Under the pieces are notes generated by a model. That model saw only the letters and a program-made list of their open reading frames with translations. It was not told the DNA's origin and ran no database searches. 38,522 nucleotides of DNA. Source: an archaeon BMS3Bbin15. Its GTDB lineage: Archaea; Hydrothermarchaeota; Hydrothermarchaeia; Hydrothermarchaeales; BMS3B. The DNA is taken from positions 1 through 38,522 of the forward strand of contig BDTY01000089.1 of assembly GCA_002897955.1 (NCBI GenBank), read 5' to 3'. Position 1 is the stretch's first letter, and every line of letters starts with the position of its first letter. The position numbers and the translations under genes were made by a program. This document shows positions 16,820 to 25,216 of this stretch, in pieces.

Positions 16820-17670
16820 ACGAAATTTTTGCACTTCACAATCTTGAGAGGCTGATAGAGATTAAGAGAGATAGCAGTGTTATTATTCTTCTGCCAAGAA
16901 TAGATATTGAAATTTCACCCACAAACGGCAACAATCATATGAGACTTATCAACTCAACGCTGGATGAAGTTATAAAGAAGGGTATAGATTCTCCAGACGA
17001 CATCTGCCTTAAAACTGTAGAGAGTATACTTGATGCTATTCCAGATATTGAACATATAGAGGTGAGGATGGAGGCTGAATATGTAGTATTCAGAAAGACC
17101 CCTGTAACACAGCACGAGACTCAGGAGATGTTCAAAATCCTTGCCAGGGCTGAGAAGAAAGGAGATAGAATAGTAAATATGATTGGTGCAGAGGTCACAG
17201 GAATTACCGCCTGCCCCTGTGCCCATGAAGGTATAGTAGAAAAGTCTAGACAGAACCTGAAGGAAAAGAACTTTGATGATAGTGATATTTCAACTATTCT
17301 CAACTCGGTAGCTATAGCAAGCCATAACCAGAGGAATATATCAACACTTATGATTGAAGTGCCCAGAGGTGAGAATATAGATGTTGAAGATATTATTGAA
17401 GTTCTTGAAATATCTATGAGTTCAAGGCTTTATGAAGTGCTTAAAAGGGAGGATGAAGTGGATGTTGTATATAAAGCTCATCTCAACCCGAATTTCGTTG
17501 AGGATACAGTCAGAAAAATTCTCATGAATGCCCTGAATAAATTATCGGAGCTTCCGGATATCTCCCATGTTTTTGCCAGTAGCGAAAGTCTTGAAAGTAT
17601 ACATCAGCACAATGCGATGGCGGAATGCAGTACAACCTTCGGAGAACTTAAAAGGGCAGAGAAATATTAA
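16816..17670 (+). CDS. mptA: GTP cyclohydrolase MptA (FolE2 family)
   Basis: The 284-residue Fe(II)-dependent GTP cyclohydrolase makes 7,8-dihydroneopterin 2',3'-cyclic phosphate, the first step of tetrahydromethanopterin synthesis. The metal-site motif ACPCAHEG is at residues 132-139 with Cys133. [13 protein letters not shown] and the C-terminal [13 protein letters not shown] are also typical. I use the ATG overlapping the aroC stop (ATGA). An upstream in-frame ATG at 16738 lies in aroC and gives a non-homologous extension. The N terminus is about ten residues shorter than the usual form (RVGVTGVKK-type segment replaced by [10 protein letters not shown]). Confidence 0.92.
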   Translation: MNEIFALHNLERLIEIKRDSSVIILLPRIDIEISPTNGNNHMRLINSTLDEVIKKGIDSPDDICLKTVESILDAIPDIEHIEVRMEAEYVVFRKTPVTQHETQEMFKILARAEKKGDRIVNMIGAEVTGITACPCAHEGIVEKSRQNLKEKNFDDSDISTILNSVAIASHNQRNISTLMIEVPRGENIDVEDIIEVLEISMSSRLYEVLKREDEVDVVYKAHLNPNFVEDTVRKILMNALNKLSELPDISHVFASSESLESIHQHNAMAECSTTFGELKRAEKY

Positions 17671-17683
17671 TACAATACAATAA

Positions 17684-17695
17684 CCTATATATATG
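17684..17695 (+). promoter_or_regulatory. TATA box for the DUF515 gene
   Basis: CCTATATATATG sits 55-65 bases before the ATG at 17749, and GAGGT six bases before the start provides the ribosome binding site. This implies a leader of about 35 nt. Confidence 0.5.
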
Positions 17696-17748
17696 AGGCA
17701 AGAAGATAGTAGAATAATAATATTCAAGCCTTTTCAAGAGGTATATTC

Positions 17749-18948
17749 ATGTATTACGCTAAGGCTACAGGCAGTGAAGACGACATAGTTGGCAGGTTAG
17801 AAGCACTGCGAAGGAGGGCACCTCCTGGTGGTAAAGAAGGGGGAAAACCTGAAAAAGTAAAACCTGTAAGACCACCGGATGATAGAAAAAGAAAAAGGAT
17901 GTACAGGATTGTTGGACTCGGAGTAATTGCTATTGTTTTGCTTGGACTGTTTTTTGTAGGTTATACAAAAGTTATAAAGCCCATGAAACAGAAGGAAGTT
18001 GTGGTTAATATCAAGCAGGAACAAGCCACCCAGCTTATCCTTCAAGGCCAGAAAATTGTAAGGGGGAGAATAATGGCTACCTTTTCAGGTTTACCTCCCG
18101 CATATAAGACAGGAGAAAAAACACTTTTTGAGCAGGTAGATAAAGCCAGAAGTATTGATGAACTCAAGGCTATAGATTATAAAACTGCTGCTGATATTGC
18201 CTGGAGAGAGTATCTCACGTCCAGACTTAGCGAAAAGTATAAAGGGGCCCAGGCTATTGGAGCCACGGTTGTGCTCAAGGTAGGAACTCATTCTATCAAT
18301 GGCTACAGAGAAGCTCTGGCTGCTCTTTCTACACTGAGTTATACGGCACTGAAAACAGCCTATGTTGAGGAGATAGGTAATGTATATGTGCCTGTTCTCC
18401 TGTCCAGAGAGCAGGCCGCAGGCGGCTTTTTGATGCCAGGGGATTCTGTAAATATTTACTATACTTATAAGGGAAATACAACTGCCATAGTTAAAAATGC
18501 CAGAGTTATCGCATATATGATGGCAACTGCATCAATAAGTCTGTCTGAAAATGAGAACAGAATAGTCTCTGGTCAGGGTGGAGGAGCAAAGGGTGAAGGT
18601 ACCATATCTACAGGTGGTGTCGCCTCTCTAAAAGGGCCCATAAGTATAGGTATGAAGCAGAGCAGTTCCAGCATGAGATATAGTGTCAATCTGGAAGAGG
18701 TGGAAAAAGCAGCGGCAGCAGGAAAACTTAATCAGGGCTATATGGAGGATGTGCTTTCTAACTATGGCATAAAGCTCACTAAAATTGAGATTGAATCACA
18801 GATAGGCAACTTTAACCAGCAATATATTGTCCTGCTTGAGATGAACGGAGATGAAGCCACAAATTTGATATCCAAGACATCCTCGAGTGTAGATAGAAAG
18901 AATATACAGCTTGCCCTTTCAAAACCTTCTTCCTGGATGAGTAGATAG
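17749..18948 (+). CDS. DUF515 membrane-anchored protein
   Basis: This 399-residue protein resembles the archaeal DUF515 family. A basic, proline-rich cytoplasmic N terminus (about 1-50) precedes one membrane helix (YRIVGLGVIAIVLLGLFFVGY, about 52-72, inside-to-outside by the positive-inside rule). The rest would be extracellular. The segment VYVPVLLSREQAAGGFLMPG followed by DSVNIYYTYKG and an ARVIAYM strand resembles the SAF/CpaB-type module of pilus assembly proteins. That resemblance is by eye and uncertain. A signal-peptide protein follows after 8 bases, so the two probably act together at the cell surface. Function is unknown. Confidence 0.72.
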   Translation: MYYAKATGSEDDIVGRLEALRRRAPPGGKEGGKPEKVKPVRPPDDRKRKRMYRIVGLGVIAIVLLGLFFVGYTKVIKPMKQKEVVVNIKQEQATQLILQGQKIVRGRIMATFSGLPPAYKTGEKTLFEQVDKARSIDELKAIDYKTAADIAWREYLTSRLSEKYKGAQAIGATVVLKVGTHSINGYREALAALSTLSYTALKTAYVEEIGNVYVPVLLSREQAAGGFLMPGDSVNIYYTYKGNTTAIVKNARVIAYMMATASISLSENENRIVSGQGGGAKGEGTISTGGVASLKGPISIGMKQSSSSMRYSVNLEEVEKAAAAGKLNQGYMEDVLSNYGIKLTKIEIESQIGNFNQQYIVLLEMNGDEATNLISKTSSSVDRKNIQLALSKPSSWMSR

Positions 18949-18956
18949 GAGGTTTC

Positions 18957-19880
18957 ATGTTGAAGTATCTTTATATCTTCCTAATCTTATTACTAACAGC
19001 AGCACCAGTTTATTCAGAAGTGGGTCCCTCGCTTGTCAGTGTATCTCAGGGCTCTGTTTCCAAGGTCACAAGTTATCTCAATGCAAAAATTGAAAATATA
19101 GGATACGACAGGGTTTTTGTTGCTCTACCTCAGGGGTGGAAGATAAATCTTATTGACAGCTCAGCTAAAGCCTATGCTGTCAGGACGGCAATCTGGAGAA
19201 TATATTCCTCTCCCGTAAGAAGTAATGACCTTCTCAGAAATGGCCATGTTTACAATATATTCAATTACCTTCAAATGGTGCAGAGCACAGAGATAAATAA
19301 TAGAGAGGGGTGGTGGCTTATGCCCAATGAGGGTATAATAATAAATGTAAAGCTTACCCTTCCCGCATCTGGAGAAGTTGATCCGATGAAAATTCAGGAA
19401 GAAGACCCTGATATCCTTGTGAGAAAGTGGAATCAGGAGTTTATTTTAGATGTTTCTTCCAGCGGGATAATAACAGCACCCTGGGTTGTGAAGGGCGCCA
19501 CCCTCACAACGGCTTCACCCCCTCCACTTGGAGATTCAAATAAAGTTAGCACCTCGAATTTCTACTACATTAAGAGCTACAGAAAGGAATATGAGAGGAA
19601 CTATAATAATACTCCTGACTGGGACGAATGGTTTCCTGTTAAAAACTCCCTTGCATATGCTTTCGAACCTTCCTACAACTCTGAAAATTTTGGCGAATTC
19701 TCCCAGCCGCCAGAGAAAAGCAATTATACAAAACCTGTCTGGCGCGTATATAACCTAAATCAGATAGAGTATACATATGACTGGGAGCAGGGAAAGGAGA
19801 TAAGTGGTATAAGCCTTATGAGGAATGATTTCAAGAATGTTCCCTCGTGGTTTGCGTGGTTCTATGGCTACAGATGGTGA
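18957..19880 (+). CDS. Secreted protein of unknown function
   Basis: A clear signal peptide (LKYLYIFLILLLTAAPVYSE, cleavage likely after YS at about residue 20) is followed by about 285 residues with no further hydrophobic segment. The mature part is rich in Trp, Tyr and Ser, with repeated aromatic patches such as REGWWLMPNEG, DWDEWFPV and SWFAWFYGYRW at the very end. I do not recognise a family. GGAGG at 18948-18952 precedes the start. The gene is coupled to the DUF515 membrane protein upstream, and its last 17 bases overlap mptD. It is probably an extracytoplasmic partner of the DUF515 protein. Confidence 0.75.
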   Translation: MLKYLYIFLILLLTAAPVYSEVGPSLVSVSQGSVSKVTSYLNAKIENIGYDRVFVALPQGWKINLIDSSAKAYAVRTAIWRIYSSPVRSNDLLRNGHVYNIFNYLQMVQSTEINNREGWWLMPNEGIIINVKLTLPASGEVDPMKIQEEDPDILVRKWNQEFILDVSSSGIITAPWVVKGATLTTASPPPLGDSNKVSTSNFYYIKSYRKEYERNYNNTPDWDEWFPVKNSLAYAFEPSYNSENFGEFSQPPEKSNYTKPVWRVYNLNQIEYTYDWEQGKEISGISLMRNDFKNVPSWFAWFYGYRW

Positions 19881-20202
19881 AATTGCAGCCTTTGAAGTGG
19901 GGATAAAACTTGGTGCACTTTTTCATCAGTTTACAGGAACTCCGGTCAGTATCAAAACAAAATCTTCTCTTGAAAAGGCTATGGGAGAAGCCATGAAAAA
20001 TCAACCCTATGTTATAGAAGCTGAAGTGAAAATAGATGAAGAAATGTTAAGAAATTCATTAAAAAATCCCTTTGGCTATGTTTCTCTTGAAGGTAAGATG
20101 ATATATGCAAGAGTCAGGATTAAATTTGGAAATGCCTCCTTTACCGGCGTACTTGAGTATTCCCCTGAAATTGATTATCCTGAGATGAAGCTTGTTGAAT
20201 AG
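19864..20202 (+). CDS. mptD: Dihydroneopterin aldolase MptD
   Basis: The protein of about 112 residues matches archaeal MptD (formerly DUF381), which cleaves 7,8-dihydroneopterin in tetrahydromethanopterin synthesis. The conserved core is EVGIKLGALFHQFTGTPVS, then SLEKAM and NQPYVIEAEVKID. The ATG at 19864 (MATDGEIAAFE) starts just before the conserved helix and lies within the 3' end of the secreted-protein gene; the frame is open to an ATG at 19825, which would add 13 unlikely residues. With mptA 2 kb upstream this gives two pterin steps in one neighbourhood. Confidence 0.88.
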   Translation: MATDGEIAAFEVGIKLGALFHQFTGTPVSIKTKSSLEKAMGEAMKNQPYVIEAEVKIDEEMLRNSLKNPFGYVSLEGKMIYARVRIKFGNASFTGVLEYSPEIDYPEMKLVE

Positions 20203-20255
20203 TAAGTTAATAATTACGAGGTTAAGAATATACTATAAGACAAGGAGGCTGGTTT

Positions 20256-20366
20256 ATGACAAGTATAGACAAGAGAGGAAGAGAGAGGAAAGGTACCGAA
20301 AAACAGCAACTGCTTGAAAAAAAACTTATTGACAAGGTGGCCGAAGAAGAGACAAAAAGCAGCTAG
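20256..20366 (+). CDS. Small charged protein, 36 residues
   Basis: A good GGAGG at 20244-20248 lies exactly 7 nt before an ATG that opens a 36-codon frame (MTSIDKRGRERKGTEKQQLL and onward). The protein is very rich in Lys, Arg and Glu and probably forms a single amphipathic helix. It converges on and overlaps the 3' end of hef by four bases. A TATA-like AATATACTATAAG lies just upstream. It is not recognised as a known family; an RNA- or DNA-binding micro-protein is one possibility. Confidence 0.5.
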   Translation: MTSIDKRGRERKGTEKQQLLEKKLIDKVAEEETKSS

Positions 20367-22567
20367 TCTTTTTTATATAGTGATGAGATAACCTCTCTCA
20401 TCTCTTTTGCTATTTTTTTGCCAATGCCCTGTACCTTATCCAGCTCTTTCTCATCAGCACTGAAAATCCTTTCTACACTTCCAAAGTGTTCAAGAAGTCT
20501 CCTTGCGAGAGTTGTGTTAATATTCGGAAGACCCGCAACAACAAACTCCTGCATTTCACTGAGAGACACAGGCTTTTTCTCAGCCCTTATCTGAATTTCA
20601 TTTTCCTCTATATTCTGTTCCCTTTCTGTTATACGAGATATTAAAACTGCTGTCTCCTTCTCATTCTTTGTGAATAGAACAGGTATGTTAAAATCCACTG
20701 TAAGGCTTATAAGAGCACCCATCACAGCCTCAACCCTTATATTTCTGATAGTATACAGACTCTCCCCCTCGACTATCATCAAAGCCCTGGAGTAACTCTG
20801 CCTTAAGTTAATAGCCTGGCTCATCAGCCTTCCATCTATCAGGCTGTTAATAAAATCCTCTGTTGTCTTCCTTTCAATACAAAGCCTCCTGCTTATAACA
20901 TAGTCTCCAACCTCAAGCCTTTTAGGCTTTGATATAATATTATAATTTAAGAGTTCTCTCGTAATACTGGAAAAAAGTTCCCTCGTGTCAACAACAATAG
21001 ATATTTTCCTTTTTTTAATAGAATTTTCAAGAGTTTTCTGGTTTTCATGCTTATTTTTAAGTTTTATATTCTTGAAATTCTGGAGTATTTCATACATCTT
21101 CTTTTCCTTTCTTGTGCTTCCCCAGTAGAAAGCTTCATCCCTTGTGTTTCTTGCAATCAGCACTATTGTTTTCCCTGCCCTGCTTCTTCCTGTTCTTCCT
21201 CGCCTCTGGATAGTTCTTATTTCACTGGGCACAGGCTCATAGAATATAACAAGGTCAACCCCTGGTATATCAAGTCCTTCTTCAGCTACTGATGTTGCCA
21301 CAAGAACATTCACCTCACCCTTTCTGAAACTTTCAAGAACTTCAAGCTGATTTTTCTGAGTCATACCTTTATCAGAGTTACTCCTCTTTGATTGACCTAC
21401 AAAGCGCATTACCCTTATTCCAGCCAATAAATTGAGTTCCTCAACAAGTTTTGCAGCAGTGTCTCTGTACTGGGTAAATATTATTGCCTTCTTTTCATCG
21501 GCTATATTTTCTACCAGAAATTGCTTGATTTTTTCTATTTTAGGATTTTTTATTTCATCCACCAGATTTTCTGTCAATCTGATAGCTCTGAGAAAATATG
21601 TATCCTCCAGAAGGCCCTTAACAGCCTTTGAACTTGCCTCAGACTCCACCCTCCTGAAATAGCTGAGAAGTGTATTCAATCCCTGAGTTTCAAGAAGTTC
21701 CATGGCATGTGTGAGGTTTATACAGGCAGCTATTAAACTGAGACCCTCATAGAGCTCGGGAATTCTCTCTTCAAGAAGCCTTGCCTGAAGGTTCCCTCTA
21801 ATCATAAGAAGGTCCCTCTTTGTAACATTACCTGTAACGGAAATTCCCAGCTTCCTGAGTTTCTCCAGCCTCGTTTCAAGGGCTTTTTCCAGGGCAGATT
21901 TAATAGGTTTTATTTCCTCTGGCAGAGAAACTCTCACCCACTCTATATTAATCCCCTTTATGAAAGGCCTGACATCAGAATCACTTTCAGTTCTTACCTC
22001 AATATTCTCTATAAATAAATTTTCAATAACATCTTTAATTCTGGCTTCATCTCCACCGGGTGAAGCTGTCAGGGCAAGAATCAGGGGCTTTGAAGCCTGC
22101 TTCATATACCTGCCGGCAATAAAAGCATAGGGATAATTGCCTGTGGCTCTGTGAGCTTCATCAAATATAACAAGAGAAACATCTTCAAGAGAATATCTAT
22201 CACTCAGAAGGTCGTTATGAATCACCTGAGGAGTTGCAACAATTATCTCTGCATTATTCCATAGCTCAATTCTATCAGATGGTTTCTTTGTTCCTGTGAA
22301 CACCTCAACCTTATCAACATTAAGAGTATTCTTGAAGCTCTCTGCATGCTGATTTACAAGAGGTCGTGTGGTTGCAAGCATGAGAATTTTCGATTCTGGA
22401 TATCTCTGAAGCCTATAAACAGCCACCATAACTCCTATAATTGTTTTTCCCAGGGCAGTCGGAGCAACCACAAGAGTGTTTGAACGTACTGCCCCAGCTA
22501 CTATAGTTTCCTGATAAAGCCTTGCTTCAATTGTCTCCTCTCTTATCAGAGGATGTTTTATGAACAT
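20363..22567 (-). CDS. hef: Hef helicase/XPF-type nuclease
   Basis: The 734-residue fork-repair protein has an N-terminal SF2 helicase: Walker A APTALGKT at 35-42, DEAH at 136-139, TASPGG, and motif VI QRRGRTGRSRAG. Next come a XPF/Mus81-type nuclease (VVDTREL, then GDYVISRR and IERKTTEDF, about residues 545-575) and C-terminal tandem helix-hairpin-helix repeats (AGLPNINTTLARRLLEHFG, VQGIGKKIAKEM). The nuclease metal residues appear intact, so this is full-length euryarchaeal Hef, which processes stalled forks and is orthologous to FANCM. The minus-strand start lies opposite the L21e operon promoter region. Confidence 0.96.
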   Translation of the reverse strand: MFIKHPLIREETIEARLYQETIVAGAVRSNTLVVAPTALGKTIIGVMVAVYRLQRYPESKILMLATTRPLVNQHAESFKNTLNVDKVEVFTGTKKPSDRIELWNNAEIIVATPQVIHNDLLSDRYSLEDVSLVIFDEAHRATGNYPYAFIAGRYMKQASKPLILALTASPGGDEARIKDVIENLFIENIEVRTESDSDVRPFIKGINIEWVRVSLPEEIKPIKSALEKALETRLEKLRKLGISVTGNVTKRDLLMIRGNLQARLLEERIPELYEGLSLIAACINLTHAMELLETQGLNTLLSYFRRVESEASSKAVKGLLEDTYFLRAIRLTENLVDEIKNPKIEKIKQFLVENIADEKKAIIFTQYRDTAAKLVEELNLLAGIRVMRFVGQSKRSNSDKGMTQKNQLEVLESFRKGEVNVLVATSVAEEGLDIPGVDLVIFYEPVPSEIRTIQRRGRTGRSRAGKTIVLIARNTRDEAFYWGSTRKEKKMYEILQNFKNIKLKNKHENQKTLENSIKKRKISIVVDTRELFSSITRELLNYNIISKPKRLEVGDYVISRRLCIERKTTEDFINSLIDGRLMSQAINLRQSYSRALMIVEGESLYTIRNIRVEAVMGALISLTVDFNIPVLFTKNEKETAVLISRITEREQNIEENEIQIRAEKKPVSLSEMQEFVVAGLPNINTTLARRLLEHFGSVERIFSADEKELDKVQGIGKKIAKEMREVISSLYKKD

Positions 22568-22673
22568 AGACTTAATTTTAACTTCGTGATTAAAGTATTT
22601 TTGCGAGAGCAGAAAAAAAGTTAGTAATGTTTTAAGGGGTTAAAAATGAAATATAGAAAAGTTGTTATTATGT

Positions 22674-22715
22674 TAATAGCCCCTGAAATTATAAAATAAC
22701 CCAGGGCTTTATTAA
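22674..22715. repeat. Hairpin between hef and the L21e promoter
   Basis: AATAGCCCCTG (from about 22674) pairs imperfectly with CAGGGCTTTATT (to about 22715). It sits between the divergent hef and L21e transcription units, so it is not an obvious terminator for either. Its role is unknown. Confidence 0.35.
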
Positions 22716-22730
22716 GCTCTTCAGGGATAA

Positions 22731-22742
22731 TAATATATATAA
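22731..22742 (+). promoter_or_regulatory. Strong TATA element upstream of the L21e leader
   Basis: ATATATATAAG near 22731-22742 is the best TATA box in this gap. Initiation would fall near 22757-22765, giving the L21e operon a leader of about 400 nt that includes the structured block at 22785-23160. Confidence 0.45.
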
Positions 22743-22784
22743 GATGGTTGAATTATTACACGTTACATTAAGGCAGGTAATACT

Positions 22785-23160
22785 GTCAATCACCACCCGT
22801 TAAAACGGTGGCTTGTCCTGTGAGGGATAAGGATAACAGGTTGATTAGGAGGCATTGTAAGATGCAGAAGTTATTGGTAGAGTTAAAGAACACATCAGGG
22901 AATGCTCCTCAAGTCCCCTGCTCTGTAAGTGAGGCATTAAACAGAGAGGAAACTCTCAGTGTGTCCCGCAAAGTACTGGCCAATAACAGCTCCGCTCAGG
23001 ACCAGCACTCTGGCAAGAGTGGACAGGACTTGCGAGTTCCAGTCATAAATATGCAAAAACAACTGATACCTGATGGTTTTGATTGGATTAAAATTATAAT
23101 TTTTAAAGAGGTGAAAAGGGCAATTCTTCCACCCATTGAAATGGGTGGTCTCTTTGCCCA
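22785..23160 (+). mobile_element. IS200/IS605-like non-coding block / structured leader of L21e
   Basis: About 375 non-coding bases are bounded by two hairpins. On the left, CCACCCGTTAAAACGGTGG (22793-22811) sits in the context TCAATCACC...CTTGTCC. On the right, CCACCCATTGAAATGGGTGG (23129-23148) has an outer GGGCAA/TTGCCC stem (23118-23159). Both have the short-loop stem style of the IS hairpins at 324 and 37508, and the interior looks like folded RNA rather than coding sequence. The right hairpin stops seven bases before the L21e ATG. It is either a transposon remnant or MITE-like element carrying an omega-RNA-like segment, or a structured ribosomal-protein leader. I cannot decide between these from sequence. 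Confidence 0.45.
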
Positions 23161-23166
23161 ACTATT

Positions 23167-23466
23167 ATGAAGAAATCAAGAGGTTTCTGGACAAAGAATA
23201 CCAGAAAGATGGCCAAGTCACCCAGAGAGAAGGGTCTCTTACCTATTACCAGGGTTATTCAGAAATTTGAGATAGGTGACAGAGTTCATATAAAGATTGA
23301 ACCCTCATTCCACAAGGGAATGCCTCATCCCAGATTTCATGGCAGGACAGGTATGGTAACAGGTAAGAGGGGTAAAGCTTACGTAGTAAGTGTCAAGGAT
23401 GGTAAGGCAGAGAAAACGATTATAACACATCCTGTTCATTTGAAACTCCAGAGGTTCTTAATATGA
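23167..23466 (+). CDS. rpl21e: Ribosomal protein L21e
   Basis: The 99-residue large-subunit protein contains the family core RVHIKIEPSFHKGMPHPRFHG followed by RTGMVTGKRGKAYVV. The start MKKSRGFWTKNTRK fits the family N terminus exactly, yet no Shine-Dalgarno sequence precedes it; instead a stable hairpin ends seven bases upstream. Its stop overlaps the rpo4 ATG. It heads an operon L21e-rpo4-DUF655-ksgA-hemK-like, which is widely conserved in euryarchaea. Confidence 0.96.
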   Translation: MKKSRGFWTKNTRKMAKSPREKGLLPITRVIQKFEIGDRVHIKIEPSFHKGMPHPRFHGRTGMVTGKRGKAYVVSVKDGKAEKTIITHPVHLKLQRFLI

Positions 23467-23807
23467 GTCAAAAGGTCATTGTTGATGTAAGGCCTATAAC
23501 GATGTATGAGGCCAAGAAGATTCTCAGTGAAGCAATAGAAGACATAGAGGAGCCTCTTTACGAACAGAAGATTTGTCTTGATTATCTCAATAAATTTGCA
23601 AAGTTGAGCCCCGAAGAAGGCAAAGAAGTTGTTGAGAAGGCACTTGAGGTAAGTGATAAAATCAGACCTGAAATGGCAGTTAAAATAGCTGACCTTCTTC
23701 CAGTTGACGAAGAGGATGTCAGGATAATCTTCGCAAAGGAAAGAGTTGTACTGGACAGAGAAGAGATAAATAAGATTGTTGAAATCTGTGCTCCATATCT
23801 TAAATGA
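23463..23807 (+). CDS. rpoF: RNA polymerase subunit Rpo4 (F)
   Basis: The 114-residue Rpo4 partners Rpo7 to form the polymerase stalk. Typical features are the N-terminal beta-hairpin RPITMYEAKKIL and the HRDC-like helical part KLSPEEGKEVVEKALEV. It ends with VDEEDVRIIFAKERVVLDRE and a short helix. It starts within the L21e stop codon (ATGA). The Rpo7 gene lies 20 kb away in a separate operon. Confidence 0.94.
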   Translation: MSQKVIVDVRPITMYEAKKILSEAIEDIEEPLYEQKICLDYLNKFAKLSPEEGKEVVEKALEVSDKIRPEMAVKIADLLPVDEEDVRIIFAKERVVLDREEINKIVEICAPYLK

Positions 23808-23819
23808 GAGGTGGAGATT

Positions 23820-24422
23820 ATGGGGATGGAAGAGTATGTCTATGTGTTAGACTATTTACCGGAGGGCAGGCTGGAAGACGATAGGCCCATATACAAGAGA
23901 GAACCCCTTGTTATCGGGCTGGGGGATAAGTATTTTTCAATTCTGGAGCTTGTACAAAAGAAAGATGTTGATTTCAGCATTAGTGAGAGAGTGTATATAG
24001 GAAAAAAAGAAAGGGATAAAATAGACTATATTAAAAGAAGGATAAACTATGACGAGCTCACAGCAGCAGCAAAGGCAGAACTTCCATATGTTGTTGAGAA
24101 GATTGTTAAGAGTAGAGAAAAGAAATTTGTGGACTTCTTCAACAGGGCAACTCCTATAACCACAAGGCTTCATGCTCTGGAACTACTACCAGGGATTGGA
24201 AAGAAGCTTATGTGGGAGATTCTCGAAGAGAGAAAGGAAAGACAGTTTGAAAGCTTTGAAGACATATCAAATAGAATCAAAGCTATTTCTGACCCTGCAA
24301 AGCTGATTGCCAGCAGAATAGTTGCTGAACTTGAAGAGGAAGATTCAAAGATGGGCAAGAGAAAGTACAGAATTTTTGTACCTTCTGGACCTAAAGATGA
24401 AGAAAGAGGAAGGAGAAGGTGA
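23820..24422 (+). CDS. DUF655 helix-hairpin-helix RNA-binding protein
   Basis: This protein of about 200 residues belongs to DUF655, an archaeal family of predicted RNA-binding proteins encoded between rpo4 and ksgA. The N-terminal OB-like part begins EEYVYVLDYLPEG and includes RPIYKREPLVIGLGDKYFSI. A helix-hairpin-helix motif is visible in ALELLPGIGKKLMWEILEE. The C terminus is very basic (GRRR). I prefer ATG 23820, six bases after GAGGTG; ATG 23826 and GTG 23811 are alternatives. Context suggests ribosome assembly or a link between transcription and rRNA modification, but the role is unproven. Confidence 0.85.
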   Translation: MGMEEYVYVLDYLPEGRLEDDRPIYKREPLVIGLGDKYFSILELVQKKDVDFSISERVYIGKKERDKIDYIKRRINYDELTAAAKAELPYVVEKIVKSREKKFVDFFNRATPITTRLHALELLPGIGKKLMWEILEERKERQFESFEDISNRIKAISDPAKLIASRIVAELEEEDSKMGKRKYRIFVPSGPKDEERGRRR

Positions 24423-25216
24423 GTTTCCTTTCAGAAACCCGTGAAATTTTAAGAAGATATAGTCTCAGACCAGAGAAGAAGCTGGGACAGAATTTTCTTG
24501 TGAACGAAAGAATTATAGAGATGGAGGCAAGAGAAGCTCAGCTAAATTCTCGAGATGTTGTGCTTGAAGTAGGACCTGGAATAGGAACTTTAACTCAGGA
24601 ACTTCTCAAAAAAGCTGGCAGGGTTGTAGCAGTTGAGAAGAGCGGTGCCATGGTGGATATTCTGAGGGACAGGTTTGGTGATGAAGAAAAGCTTCATCTC
24701 ATACACGGAGACTTCACAAAGGTTGAACTTCCACATTTTGACAAGGTTATTTCAAATATCCCCTACAGCATTTCCTCAAGCTTCATATTCAAGATTTTAA
24801 GTCTGGACTTTGAGAAGGCTGTGATTATATTACAGTACGAATTTGCCAGGCGTCTCTTTGCCAAACCGGGTACAGGTGACTACTCAAGAATAAGTGCAGC
24901 CTTCAGCTTTCTGGCTAATGGAAAAATAATCTCAAAAGTTTCTCCAAGTGCTTTCTACCCACCCCCCAGAGTTTACTCGGCTGTGGTTGAGATTTACCCG
25001 AAGGAGAAACCTCTGAATAAAGATAACTATCTGAGAATTTTGAATTTAATCTTCCCCTACAGAAGAAAGAGATTGAAAAAAGCTCTTAAGCTGGGTGCAG
25101 AGAGAGAAGGTATTGGAATCAATCTTGAGGATATTCCAGAGGCATCTTCTGAGAAGAGGGTTTTTCAGCTTACTCCTGAAGAAATTGCAGAATTGACTGG
25201 TATGCTTGGTGGTTGA
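24419..25216 (+). CDS. ksgA: 16S rRNA dimethyladenosine transferase KsgA/Dim1
   Basis: The 265-residue SAM-dependent enzyme dimethylates the two adenosines of the 3' helix of 16S rRNA, a late check on 30S assembly. Seen in order: KKLGQNFLVNE, SAM motif I VLEVGPGIGTLTQEL, the catalytic NIPYSISS, and the C-terminal RRKRLKKALK helix. It begins with GTG overlapping the DUF655 stop by four bases, with GGAGGAGAAGG upstream. Confidence 0.95.
   Translation: MSFLSETREILRRYSLRPEKKLGQNFLVNERIIEMEAREAQLNSRDVVLEVGPGIGTLTQELLKKAGRVVAVEKSGAMVDILRDRFGDEEKLHLIHGDFTKVELPHFDKVISNIPYSISSSFIFKILSLDFEKAVIILQYEFARRLFAKPGTGDYSRISAAFSFLANGKIISKVSPSAFYPPPRVYSAVVEIYPKEKPLNKDNYLRILNLIFPYRRKRLKKALKLGAEREGIGINLEDIPEASSEKRVFQLTPEEIAELTGMLGG

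Noticed and set aside
22785-23160. RNase P RNA or SRP RNA
   Set aside because: The block is of suitable size, but the universally conserved cores of these RNAs (the GGAAGGCAGCAG-type SRP loop, paired P4 motifs) are not visible.
22808-23170. 120-codon open frame on the plus strand before L21e
   Set aside because: It crosses both hairpin-rich parts of the non-coding block, has no ribosome binding site, has protein composition without recognisable domains, and overlaps the L21e start. I treat it as chance within structured RNA or transposon sequence.
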